Part shown: positions 1 to 8,371 of the stretch, in pieces | How positions within the stretch are numbered: the first letter of the stretch is position 1 | Layout of the letters: every line of letters starts with the position of its first letter | Assembly (NCBI RefSeq): GCF_007754155.1 | Contig: NZ_CP037423.1 | Coordinates: forward strand, 2,852,001-2,916,000 | Source: Stieleria neptunia | GTDB taxonomy: Bacteria; Planctomycetota; Planctomycetia; Pirellulales; Pirellulaceae | DNA: 64,000 nt | Reading direction: 5' to 3' | Notes under the pieces: generated by a model | What the model saw: the letters and a program-made list of their open reading frames with translations, nothing else | What the model was told of the DNA's origin: nothing | The model's database searches: none | Made by a program: the position numbers and the translations under genes

Positions 1-168
1 ATCGTTTCGTCGACTGCAATTCATCCTATGTTCATAAACGCAAGTCATCCAATCGTGCGTCGATCCACACGCGGGCGAAAAAGAAAAGGCAGCCCGTCCT
101 ACGAACCGCTTTACCGGAGCTGGCGTATCTGTCGACGCGATGAGGCATCCCGAACGCAGGTCAGTGAT

Positions 169-345
169 TCAAGCGTTTCTGCCGAACGCATCCGATGTTG
201 CGTCGTAATTGACGACAACGCCGGCAAACAAAATATCCACCTGCGGTGCCGTCGACGGCCCCACGATGTCATTGAAGTTGATGGTGTCGGCCGATGCTTG
301 CACGCATAGTACAGCCAAAACCAAACACAGTCCAAAACTTCTCAT
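169..345 (-). pseudogene. Decapitated small secreted protein gene (5' part only)
   Basis: The minus strand encodes a start (MRSFG...) followed by a clear signal peptide (hydrophobic core LCLVLAVLC, Ala-x-Ala-like cleavage at QASA) and about 38 residues beginning DTINFNDIV. This resembles the mature start of secreted PEP-CTERM-type proteins. The frame then stops after about 58 codons, and no PEP-CTERM tail is seen before the window edge. The insertion sequence at 353-2126 lies immediately upstream. Its target duplication includes the first base of the ATG, so the native GGAGAG ribosome-binding site is now on the far side of the element. The family is unknown. The secretion signal is seen directly; the PEP-CTERM link is a guess from the neighbours. 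Confidence 0.5.
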
Positions 346-352
346 TTCGCTC
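345..352. repeat. Left copy of 8-bp target-site duplication
   Basis: The octamer tttcgctc is repeated exactly at 2127-2134, directly outside the two inverted ends of the insertion sequence. It marks recent transposition. Confidence 0.9.
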
Positions 353-2126
353 GGGTGCATTCCCATTTAGTTGACGTTTTTGCTAGCAACCCGTCGGGGG
401 CTTGGCTGCTGTTTCTGGATCCGGTGTTGACGGTATCTTGGGCGATTCAAGGATGATTTTCCACTCGCCTAGCAAGGATGCCGACGACAATGCAAGGACT
501 AGACATGGGGCAAGAGAATGGTGAGCGGATTGAGTCGGCTGAAGAAATGCTCGCGCTCTTTTACGCTCAGTTGGTTCCCAAAGTTACGCTCTGGAAACAA
601 CGGATCTCAGATCATCCCGAGCAACTCGCAACGCTGGAAAGAACCATCCATGATGCCTTTGCCCGCGGTGCGGACATGGTCGTCGCCGGGCTGATCTCCG
701 CGACCATGATCGAAAAAGGTTTTGAAAAAGCATGCCAATCGAGTCGGGTCAACTTCTCAAGACCGCTTCAGAAAGGGCGCGAGACTAGGGTCGCCGTTCG
801 ATTGCTCGGCGGCATGCTGTTCTGGGCCACAGCGCTCTACTGTGCCCCTAAGAAAAAGTTGCTTGGTCGAGACGATTCGCCCCGCGTCGGCTTGCATGTT
901 TCGCTTGCTCAATTCGGGTTCGGCAAAGGCGTCTCGCCCGCGCTGGAGAGTCGCGTGGCACGCCAAGTGGCATTGTGTCCTTCGATCGAAGTGGCTCACC
1001 GAGAACTGGTTCGCGATGGTATCACACTTGATATCAAGGCGGTCAAACGGATCGCCTATCAATCTGGCGACGGCTTATTGCGCCTACGACGGCATCGGCT
1101 CAAACTGTTTCGGCAGGGCAAGTTGGCGAGCACCGGTGAATTGGCCGGGAAACGAGTGTCGGTGCAAATTGATGGCGGAAGAATGAAAATACGCGGCAAA
1201 ATGCTACCTGCATCGACTTCCAATGCGTCAAGCGATGATGTCGCTCAGGGGCAAGCTGACTCGCCCGGACGCTCGGCAAAGAAACCTGCACGCTCGTTTG
1301 AAGCGGACTGGCGGGAGCCTAAACTGATGACGATTTTTGTTCACGACGAGCAGGGGCGGATGGTGAAGGAGCATGAAGCGACGATCGATGGCACCCTGAC
1401 TGGGCCCGACGCGATCGCCGAATTGGTTGCGATGCATCTGCATCGGCTCGGAGCCGCGGAGGCACATAGCGTGACGTTCGTCGCCGATGGCGCCCCCTGG
1501 ATTTGGGATCGTATTGATCGCATCATTCAATATGCGGGACTCACGAGCGTCGTCACGCATCAGGTCTTGGACTGCTGCCATGCGGTGCATCACGTTTCCA
1601 AAGCGCTTGCTTCGCTTGGGCTCGACGCAGACGTCCGCCAGGGGCTTTATCGTCAGTACCGAACGCTGCTGCGAAACGGTCAATGGCGGCGAGTGGTTGA
1701 TGAGCTCGCCGGCCTAGAACGCGTCGGAAAATCGGCCACAGAACTGGAAACAGAAATCCATTACCTTTGCCGACATGGTGAAGCGGGTCGGTTGAGTTAC
1801 CCTGCCTATCGTCGCAGCGGAATCCCTTGTGGTAGCGGGGCGATCGAAAGCAGCATTCGCCGCGTGATCAATTTGCGTCTAAAGAGCAATGCAATGTTTT
1901 GGAAAAGCGAAAACGCGGAGCAGATGCTTCAAGTTCGCGCTCATCTGATTCCTAATCGTTGGGATGAATCAATCGGCGAGCTGGCCGAATTCCGTCGCAC
2001 CCAGGCAAGCGACAGTTGGCACTGGGAGCCTCGTCCAATGAGCTGCAAAGTTGAAGCCACTGACCAACAACTCCTTTCGGCCGACGATTAACGTGATTTT
2101 TGCGTCAACTAAATGGGAATGCACCC
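353..2126 (+). mobile_element. Insertion sequence, ISKra4-like, complete
   Basis: This 1774-bp element carries a single transposase gene. It is bounded by perfect 24-bp terminal inverted repeats (353-376 and 2103-2126, each starting GGGTGCATTCCC inward) and flanked by an exact 8-bp direct repeat (345-352 and 2127-2134). Ends, target duplication and intact transposase all agree, so the element appears full length and probably recent. Family placement rests on the transposase (C-terminal GSGAIESS segment) and on the roughly 8-bp duplication known for ISKra4 members. Confidence 0.93.
478..2091 (+). CDS. ISKra4-family transposase
   Basis: A 537-residue DDE-type transposase that would cut and join the 24-bp ends of its own element. 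Candidate acidic residues sit in IDGGRMKIRGK (about residue 235), FVADGAPWIWD (about 340) and GSGAIESSIRRVINLRLK (about 455). The last motif, followed by FWKSENAEQML, is typical of ISKra4 transposases. The frame is intact and the length is normal for the family. In-frame ATGs at 490 and 505 are alternative starts. It is the only gene in the element, and its frame closes 12 bp before the right inverted repeat. No accessory or passenger gene is present. Confidence 0.9.
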   Translation: MPTTMQGLDMGQENGERIESAEEMLALFYAQLVPKVTLWKQRISDHPEQLATLERTIHDAFARGADMVVAGLISATMIEKGFEKACQSSRVNFSRPLQKGRETRVAVRLLGGMLFWATALYCAPKKKLLGRDDSPRVGLHVSLAQFGFGKGVSPALESRVARQVALCPSIEVAHRELVRDGITLDIKAVKRIAYQSGDGLLRLRRHRLKLFRQGKLASTGELAGKRVSVQIDGGRMKIRGKMLPASTSNASSDDVAQGQADSPGRSAKKPARSFEADWREPKLMTIFVHDEQGRMVKEHEATIDGTLTGPDAIAELVAMHLHRLGAAEAHSVTFVADGAPWIWDRIDRIIQYAGLTSVVTHQVLDCCHAVHHVSKALASLGLDADVRQGLYRQYRTLLRNGQWRRVVDELAGLERVGKSATELETEIHYLCRHGEAGRLSYPAYRRSGIPCGSGAIESSIRRVINLRLKSNAMFWKSENAEQMLQVRAHLIPNRWDESIGELAEFRRTQASDSWHWEPRPMSCKVEATDQQLLSADD

Positions 2127-2134
2127 TTTCGCTC
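2127..2134. repeat. Right copy of 8-bp target-site duplication
   Basis: This matches 345-352 exactly. Read on the minus strand, the bases just beyond it (2132-2137) form GGAGAG, the likely former ribosome-binding site of the interrupted gene at 169-345. Confidence 0.88.
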
Positions 2135-2413
2135 TCCGAGATCGGGACGAGGGATGCGCATCGGGTGATGCCGCTAAGAATACGGAGAGACCGAAAGATG
2201 AAAACACAAATTCCTCGCGACAAACTTGATCTTCACCGCGTACGCATTGCTTCATCTATTCGATTTCAAGCTCACATGGATGTGAAGTCTGGGGGCGGTC
2301 CGCGGAAAAAGGCTTGACGGACCAGGAGTCTCAGGCAAACTCGCGTACAGCTTGACGTCGCACCATTGCAGTTTATCGCCCGCAGCTACAACTATCACGG
2401 ACAGGAACTCGAA

Positions 2414-2742
2414 ATGAGATCAGCACTTTCGATCGCGGTTCTATTGGCTTGCACTGCAACGTCCCATGCCGCCCTGCTCGGGGTGGCCGATTTGACCTCC
2501 GTTTCCAGATCACGGGAGGAGAGCTCGCACCGTTGTTCGCGGACGACATCGGGGTCACTTTGGAATCGCAGAATTCAAGCTTCATCGGATCGTTCAGGTC
2601 GAACTTCGACGGTCCCGCGCAAGGTCTGGTAGGTAACCTGGGTGAGATCCATCAGGCTCCCTCGCCAACGGTGCTCAGTTCGCTGTATGCCCTTGGTCTG
2701 TTCGGTGGTGCGGTCTCACTTCGTCGCCATCGACGCGGCTAA
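2414..2742 (+). pseudogene. Frameshifted PEP-CTERM-like secreted protein
   Basis: The gene starts with an intact signal peptide (MRSALSIAVLLACTATSHAA). It then needs a change of reading frame at about 2485-2510 to continue as FDLRFQITGGELAPLFADD... through to a C-terminal sorting-signal-like tail: a hydrophobic stretch (SSLYALGLFGGAVSL) followed by RRHRRG. The tail has PSP where the canonical motif is PEP. Each part is convincing alone, so a single frameshift in a formerly intact small PEP-CTERM gene is the simplest reading. A sequencing error cannot be excluded. Its stop lies 5 bp before a possible start of the next gene. Confidence 0.65.
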
Positions 2743-2746
2743 TTGC

Positions 2747-4540
2747 GTGCGGCAACAAAACCGGCTCGTTGCAATTCGACGTGCCAATTGCACGGCACAG
2801 ATTGATTCGACAGAACGATCGCGGCGGCAAATCCGGCGATGGTCCGCAACGTTCCTTGTCGCGGTTTTGATCGTGCAAGTATGGGCGGAACTTCGCGAGC
2901 CTCAGCAACTTGCGCGATGGCAGTCGGTTGCATTCGGAGATTGCGTCGCGTCCTCTGCGTCTTGGTTCGCTCAGCAAGCAATCACCGTGCTCGCCATCGG
3001 ATTTCTGACGACCGCGTCGGGCTTGATCGGCAGGCGAGGCGTCTTGCGGCGTCACCTGACTGCTGTCGCTGAGGGCTGGATCGCTTCGCTCGTGCTCGGG
3101 GCGATTCTTTTCGTTCCGTTGCGGTCGGATGTAATCAACCTTTACCCGATCGGGATCGCACTTGCATTGGTGTTCGGTGGCTGGGGCAGCTGGCTCGGTG
3201 CGACGTGGTTCATTGCCGACTCCCGCCCACGTTGGCTCTTGCAACAAGTGGGACTTACACTCGGCACCGTGCTCTTCGTCTCCTCAGCGGCCTTTTTCCT
3301 GTTGTTGTGCGAAGACGATGGCATGGGAGGCGATCGAATTTCAAGCGAGGAACGCCGACGCTTGGTCGCTTTATTGAGGTCACACGACCCGCGTGACTTG
3401 GACGAGCATGAGACCGGAGAGTTGCGTTTGCAGGAACCGGATCTCAATCGATTGGCCGTTTGGGGGCTCAGTCTGTTGCCCGGCGACCATCGCATCCGAG
3501 TTTCCCTACGAGATGAACGAATCTGGGCATCGGCAAGTCTTAGGATGCCAGGGGACGAGCGGTTTGGGCGGCGACTCTTGCACGTCGCGTGTCGAGGGCA
3601 ATTCAAGCTCGACGGAGGCGTGTTGTCCGCCTCGGCCTCCGAATTGAGCATTGGCAAGATTCGAATACCGAAAAGATTGTTGCGGTTGGTCGGCCCGCTG
3701 CATGTGACGTTGCGCGATGTATCAGAGAACCAAAATCCACTGGTCGATTGTTTGACGTCCGTCCGTATCGAAGATCGGTGTGCGGTCATCCGATATCGGC
3801 GTCTGGAGAGGCACCACCGTCTGATTCGCGAGCTGTTGATCGACTTCGGCCTCTTAGACGACTTAGAGTCTTCGACCAACGCCCAAATCCAAGTGCTGAT
3901 CCGGCTGGCCGAACGGAAGTCGCGTCGGCTGACGATCGAGGATTGCCTCTCGGCCGCATTTTGCGAAGCGCAATCCAGGTCGCGGCGGGGCAGCGCGGTT
4001 CGCGAAAACCGCGGCGCGATTCTCGCGCTGGGGTACCTCACGGGGCATCATTCGTTGCGTGCGTTCCTTGGCCCCAAGACGCCTCAGCCGTCGCCGGAGG
4101 TCCGATCGACATTTCGCCGTTTGACGCTCCACGACCGCCGGGACTGGCTACACCATTTCATGGTGAGCGCATCGATGCGGGTCTTGTCCAGTCGTCTGGC
4201 AAGTCACGATGTGGGTTTATTGAAAGAGGAGATCGACGCGTCCGGCGATGGCAGTGGATTCTCGTTTGCGGACTTGCTTGCCGACCGAGCCGGTGTCGTG
4301 TTCGCAGAGCATGCGACGGATTCCGAAGTCGAGGCGAGGGCCATGCAACGGCGCCTGTCAACTCGGGTCACGATCAGCGACTTCGTCCCCGACCCGTCGG
4401 ACCTTCCCGAGGGACTCACCGATGATGACTTGATGGATCGCTACGGAGGCGTTGGGGGCGGAGGCTACCGGCGCCTGATCAACGATATTGACCGTCGGAT
4501 TGATGACTGCGCTGGATATCGGTCCGGCAACTCATTTTAG
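2747..4540 (+). CDS. Uncharacterised multi-pass membrane protein
   Basis: I do not recognise a named family. The N-terminal third holds about five hydrophobic segments (for example FLVAVLIVQVWAEL, AITVLAIGFLTTASGLIG, IASLVLGAILFVPL, IGIALALVFGGWGSWLG, LGTVLFVSSAAFFLLL). About 400 mostly charged, soluble residues follow, ending in a Gly-rich stretch (YGGVGGGGYRRLI). The start is uncertain: GTG 2747 follows the upstream pseudogene, but ATG 2687 and GTG 2642 in the same frame would overlap it. No ribosome-binding site decides between them. No enzyme motif was seen. It stands alone on the plus strand between a broken and an intact PEP-CTERM gene. Confidence 0.7.
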   Translation: MRQQNRLVAIRRANCTAQIDSTERSRRQIRRWSATFLVAVLIVQVWAELREPQQLARWQSVAFGDCVASSASWFAQQAITVLAIGFLTTASGLIGRRGVLRRHLTAVAEGWIASLVLGAILFVPLRSDVINLYPIGIALALVFGGWGSWLGATWFIADSRPRWLLQQVGLTLGTVLFVSSAAFFLLLCEDDGMGGDRISSEERRRLVALLRSHDPRDLDEHETGELRLQEPDLNRLAVWGLSLLPGDHRIRVSLRDERIWASASLRMPGDERFGRRLLHVACRGQFKLDGGVLSASASELSIGKIRIPKRLLRLVGPLHVTLRDVSENQNPLVDCLTSVRIEDRCAVIRYRRLERHHRLIRELLIDFGLLDDLESSTNAQIQVLIRLAERKSRRLTIEDCLSAAFCEAQSRSRRGSAVRENRGAILALGYLTGHHSLRAFLGPKTPQPSPEVRSTFRRLTLHDRRDWLHHFMVSASMRVLSSRLASHDVGLLKEEIDASGDGSGFSFADLLADRAGVVFAEHATDSEVEARAMQRRLSTRVTISDFVPDPSDLPEGLTDDDLMDRYGGVGGGGYRRLINDIDRRIDDCAGYRSGNSF

Positions 4541-4981
4541 CGGCAACGAATCCCTAAAGCTGACATTGAAGGGCTGTCGTCGCGTGTCGCAGGGTCAAGA
4601 TAGAAACCAGATACATTTAGAAAACTTCGTGAAGTCCGACCCGCGTTCCAACCTACAAGACACCATGACAGGGCGTTATCAAGAATTTGTCAACGCACGG
4701 TGACAATCGATGCATAAGACGTTCGTTTGCTGCGGTTTTCAGATGCAATGCTAAAGCGCACTCTAAGTCCGATTCGGCATTTGATGAAATTCTTGGGTAG
4801 TTGATGAAGCCTTTCCGTTTGTCCCAGCTATTTGGATTGACATTTCCTGCGATTCAATAGATTGGGCAGGCGTTCAGCATAGAGCCTGAATTCGACTGGG
4901 CGAGTTGCCGCCGACACCGGAAATTGATTTTCACGGGCATCAACTCGGTCGTCGATCTTTATCACTACTTTGGAGACTGCT
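4541..4981. other. Intergenic region upstream of PEP-CTERM gene
   Basis: These 441 bp show no convincing gene on either strand. They probably hold the promoter and leader of the downstream PEP-CTERM gene; one weak promoter-like match is listed separately. Confidence 0.6.
4837..4863 (+). promoter_or_regulatory. Possible sigma-70-type promoter
   Basis: A perfect TTGACA hexamer (4837-4842) is followed 15 bp later by TAGATT (4858-4863), a 4/6 match to the -10 consensus. Spacing is short and the leader to the ATG would be about 115 bases, so this is only a candidate. Confidence 0.25.
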
Positions 4982-5689
4982 ATGAAATTGAAGACTTCGC
5001 TGTTCGCAGCACTGGTGGCGATCGCGGCTTGCGTCACCACCGCAACCGACGCCTCGGCTGTCCAGCTGTCCGCGTGGGACATGTTCGGCCAACCTGGAAC
5101 CCAAGCGACGACTCCTACGTCGTCTTCGGCTGCCAACATCACCGGCACCGACATGACCCGTGGCGCTGGACTCAGCACCTCGGGTGCAGGAAATGCGATG
5201 AGTTCCAGCAGTTGGGGAAGCACCGCTGCTTCCCCCGCCGTTGATACTGAGTATTTCTCGTTCGGCTTCAACGTTGACACCGGTTTTCAGGTCGATCTGG
5301 ACGAGTTGATCATCGGCACCCGATCTTCGAACACCGGTCCAGGAACCATCGGCGTTTACAGTAACCAAGACGGTTTCACCACGGCGCTGGCGACGATCGT
5401 TCAGCAGGGGTCGGACTTCGCGAATAGCATCATCGACCTCTCGAGCTTGACGGGCGTCACCGGCACGCTCGAACTGCGACTGATCGAAATCGGCAACACG
5501 CAAGCCGACGGAAGTGGAACCACTTCCAACGGCGGGACGTTCCGCGTCGTCGACTATTACGACGGATCAAACTTCGTCGATACCCAATTGACCGGTACCG
5601 TCAGCGCTGTCCCCGAGCCGGGCGCGCTGGCTGGAATTTTCAGCCTCGGACTGGTCGGCGCCGCCGTCGGTCGTCGCCGTCGTCGCTAA
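4982..5689 (+). CDS. PEP-CTERM sorting domain protein
   Basis: A 235-residue exported protein of unknown fold. It has an N-terminal signal peptide (MKLKTSLFAALVAIAACVTT), a Ser/Thr/Gly-rich body without Cys, and a textbook C-terminal exosortase signal: VPEPGALAG, a hydrophobic span (IFSLGLVGAAVG) and RRRRR. In this system the exosortase is expected to cut near the PEP motif and anchor or release the protein at the envelope. The ATG at 4982 is preferred because GGAG lies 6 bases upstream; an upstream TTG is unlikely. A strong terminator follows. The likely processing enzyme is the exosortase encoded at 37432-38343. Confidence 0.88.
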   Translation: MKLKTSLFAALVAIAACVTTATDASAVQLSAWDMFGQPGTQATTPTSSSAANITGTDMTRGAGLSTSGAGNAMSSSSWGSTAASPAVDTEYFSFGFNVDTGFQVDLDELIIGTRSSNTGPGTIGVYSNQDGFTTALATIVQQGSDFANSIIDLSSLTGVTGTLELRLIEIGNTQADGSGTTSNGGTFRVVDYYDGSNFVDTQLTGTVSAVPEPGALAGIFSLGLVGAAVGRRRRR

Positions 5690-5713
5690 GCGATCTCGTT
5701 GAACTTGCAATTG

Positions 5714-5750
5714 AAAAACGCGTGTCGTACTGACGGCACGCGTTTCTTTT
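5714..5750 (+). terminator. Rho-independent terminator
   Basis: A perfect 9-bp stem (5716-5724 with 5737-5745, extended by a G-U and a C-G pair) is followed by a T-rich tail (TTTCTTTT). It lies 24 bp after the PEP-CTERM gene. The A-run on the other side could let it work in both directions. Confidence 0.85.
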
Positions 5751-5828
5751 AGCTATTTCGGAACGGCTTCTTCGAGCGCAGTCGCGCTATCTCCAACGCC
5801 CCGATGTGTTCGATAGTGGAGTCTGTCC

Positions 5829-6632
5829 GTGTATTGTGATTTTATCCGATGCGCTGTCTGTCTCGTGCTTTTCTCGACAACCTCAACGTTCTTGTCGCAA
5901 CCGGCGTGCAACGCAGCGATGCTGGTGTTCGGTTACGACCCTGCGAGGCATGATCGCTTTCAGAATGATTCGCTCTTTCTCGGAAGTGAGTTCAACTGGT
6001 CGGGCGTCGGCCGTGGGAATCGGTGGGCGGTACTGGTCAGCGATTCCTATGTGTTGGGAGCTGCCCATTCGGCACCTTCGATCGGTTCAACGATCGAGTT
6101 TTATCCGACCAATGACCCTAGCGACGGCGTGGTCCTTCGCACCGTGATCGGGGCCCAGCAGATCGGGCAAAGCGATCTCTGGTTGGGCCAGCTTGATCGT
6201 CCGGTCGGTGGGCTGGGTCAAGACGACTCGATGTTATCGGGCGGCGACTCGGGCGGGCCGACCTTTACCATCGTCAACGGAAAACCCGTTCTGGTGGGAA
6301 TTCACTGGTTCACGTACGACGATGGCAACGGGGGAATCGGATCGGCGGACTCGATCGTTGCCGACGTTTCGCAAATCGCTGCGCTCAACGCGGCGATGAA
6401 TGGTGAATCGCTCAGCCTCGTGAATCTAACCGTTCTGGCGGGTGACATGAACGCGGACGGTGTGGTCGACAACCTTGACGTCGGCCCGTTTGCGATCGCC
6501 CTGCTGGACCGAATGACATTCGCCCAAGCGTATCCCGAGGTCGATCCAGACGTGACGGGCGACTTCAACGGCGACGGAGTCCTGACGAACAGCGACATCG
6601 ATGGTTTTAGCCGCGTCGTCGCCGTCGACTGA
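5829..6632 (+). CDS. Secreted trypsin-like serine protease with dockerin-like tail
   Basis: A 267-residue protein with a signal peptide (about residues 1-30). The chymotrypsin-fold residues are visible: His80 in LGAAHS, Asp116 in SDLWLGQLD and Ser141 in GGDSGGP. A C-terminal pair of EF-hand-like repeats (GDMNADGVVDNLD; GDFNGDGVLTNSD) is spaced as in dockerin type I modules. The gap between Asp and Ser is only 25 residues, against about 90 in ordinary family members, so the second half-barrel looks largely deleted. Activity is therefore doubtful. GTG 5829 is chosen because GGAG lies 8 bases upstream and it gives a complete signal peptide. The same tail occurs in proteins at 8372 and 11215. Confidence 0.8.
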   Translation: MYCDFIRCAVCLVLFSTTSTFLSQPACNAAMLVFGYDPARHDRFQNDSLFLGSEFNWSGVGRGNRWAVLVSDSYVLGAAHSAPSIGSTIEFYPTNDPSDGVVLRTVIGAQQIGQSDLWLGQLDRPVGGLGQDDSMLSGGDSGGPTFTIVNGKPVLVGIHWFTYDDGNGGIGSADSIVADVSQIAALNAAMNGESLSLVNLTVLAGDMNADGVVDNLDVGPFAIALLDRMTFAQAYPEVDPDVTGDFNGDGVLTNSDIDGFSRVVAVD

Positions 6633-6741
6633 GAGTTGTGATCGGAGGCAAAGCCGGTGTTTCATCGGGACGCGATACGAAATGACGCGCTCAGAGACGG
6701 AAGCCGCTGCACTTTCGTGACCCTCCAAGTCCGGCCAAGCG

Positions 6742-7917
6742 TCAAAATTCCAAATTCTGCAAAGTTTCGCTTCCATCTCGAGTGCCGATCGCGCGCCACA
6801 GCGTCAAATCGATCTGATCAGCGACATATCGAACGGAGCCGTCCATCAGCATCACGTTCACGCCACCATTGTGCATGCTCCTTGCGGAAATGATTGCCGC
6901 TTCACCGGGAACGTCCGCAATGGCACTGGCGGCTCCACAATCCTGACCTTGCCAATTCGGTGGTGCCATATGGTTGTACATCGTTGACGAATAGGCTGCC
7001 GTGGCCCAACCGTTGGAATAGTCGCTTCCGGGAAGCCACAATCCCATTGAAAAAAAGTTAAACGAGCTGGAAACGGGGGTGTAATTCAGACAGTCCTGAA
7101 ACATTTCTTCGGTATCGCTGACGAAAGAAATGATGCGACGAGGTTTGGTAATCGTGTCCGATTTCGACGGAAATCCACTCAAGCCACTTCCCTTCGTGCG
7201 TTCGGCGAAACCAACGGTATGGCTTAGCCCGTCCAAGAATGCCGCAGCACTGAGCGGTCGCCCGATCGTGAACGCACCATTCCCTTCGACCAGCGGAGTC
7301 CTGCACCCTTGTAAACAATTGTTATCCGTCCAGTCATCCGCCCCCTGGTACGGAGTGGAACCTCCAAAGTTGTAGCGGTAATTGTTCTCGGTGGGGCGGT
7401 CAAATGAATTTGCGTCCGAGGGGCAAACGTAAAGCCCGACGTTCTTGCTAAAGGCTTCATAGTTCGGGTGGGCCGGTGTGCCATCGACCGTCAGACGCGG
7501 CGAGTTCAGTGCACTGAAATCGACCAGATCATAAACATTCCCCTGCTCGATATATGGCAAAATCGCCAAGTGCACGGATCGATTTCCATACCACATTGAT
7601 CCCCAAACGGACATGTAGTTTGTGTATGTCCAGGGAAACACCTCCCCATTGGTGATCCGATCTGGTCTCAAGCGACCGTGCGGAAACGTCTTGAAGGCGG
7701 AATGGTAGTTGTGCAACGCCAGGCCGATTTGCTTCAGTTTGTTACTGCACTGCATCCGTCGAGCGGCTTCCCTGGCGCTTTGCACCGCGGGTAGAAGTAA
7801 ACCGACCATCACACCGATGACCGCGACGACCACGAGCAACTCGATTAGCGTAAAACCGTTCGGCTTCGATTTTCGCGCACGATCGTACCCCAGACCGCTG
7901 TTTGATTGTATTCCCAT
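6742..7917 (-). CDS. DUF1559 prepilin-like protein
   Basis: A 391-residue member of the planctomycete-expanded DUF1559 family. The N-terminus carries a type IV pilin-like leader, GFTLIELLVVVAVIGVMVGL, followed by LLPAVQSAREAARRMQCSNKLKQIGLALHNY, the hallmark of the family. The C-terminus has the His-Gly-Gly ... DGSVRYV motif. Such proteins are thought to be exported and cleaved by a prepilin peptidase, forming pseudopilus-like or surface structures; the exact role is unknown. ATG 7917 is preferred to upstream in-frame codons because AAAGGGA precedes it. The gene is monocistronic and convergent with the protease gene. Confidence 0.93.
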   Translation of the reverse strand: MGIQSNSGLGYDRARKSKPNGFTLIELLVVVAVIGVMVGLLLPAVQSAREAARRMQCSNKLKQIGLALHNYHSAFKTFPHGRLRPDRITNGEVFPWTYTNYMSVWGSMWYGNRSVHLAILPYIEQGNVYDLVDFSALNSPRLTVDGTPAHPNYEAFSKNVGLYVCPSDANSFDRPTENNYRYNFGGSTPYQGADDWTDNNCLQGCRTPLVEGNGAFTIGRPLSAAAFLDGLSHTVGFAERTKGSGLSGFPSKSDTITKPRRIISFVSDTEEMFQDCLNYTPVSSSFNFFSMGLWLPGSDYSNGWATAAYSSTMYNHMAPPNWQGQDCGAASAIADVPGEAAIISARSMHNGGVNVMLMDGSVRYVADQIDLTLWRAIGTRDGSETLQNLEF

Positions 7918-8371
7918 CAAAAATCCCTTTGTTAGTGAACGGCTTCGACCGGCCCTAAATAGAACGGCGATCACCGCCCCGTTTGTGTGTTGATTTTGTT
8001 CGTCAATAGCCTCGGTTAGGATATGGATTTCCCGGCAATTCGGACGGTCAATTCGTGTTGAGATTTCATGAATTCGACGTTTCGAAACTCAGAAGACCAC
8101 GCGATTGACTCGCTTTTCTTGCGTTCGCGCCCGACGTTCATCACGGCTTCATCGCTCGAATGAATGATCCGTTAATGCGTCGGAATTTGGATTGAGCAAC
8201 CTGCGGTCCCCTCTATCATTCCGCCCGCCGGGACCGAGTCCGCATGATCATTGCGGACCCTTGCGTTTCCGGAAACGTCTCGTCGCTTTGATCAGCCTTG
8301 TCAGCTTCGTTGCTCAAGATGCTCGAAGGACGACAAACATCCTCTCGACCAAGAAAAGGGAGCCATTAAGA
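7918..8371. other. Divergent intergenic region
   Basis: These 454 bp separate two divergently transcribed genes and must hold both promoters. I see no gene in it. A reading frame continues upstream of 8372 to 8192, but its composition is not protein-like and a ribosome-binding site supports the start at 8372. Confidence 0.6.

Noticed and set aside
3142..4041. 299-codon minus-strand frame opposite the unknown membrane protein
   Set aside because: Arg/Ser-rich translation with no recognisable motif; the plus-strand frame is longer and has membrane segments.
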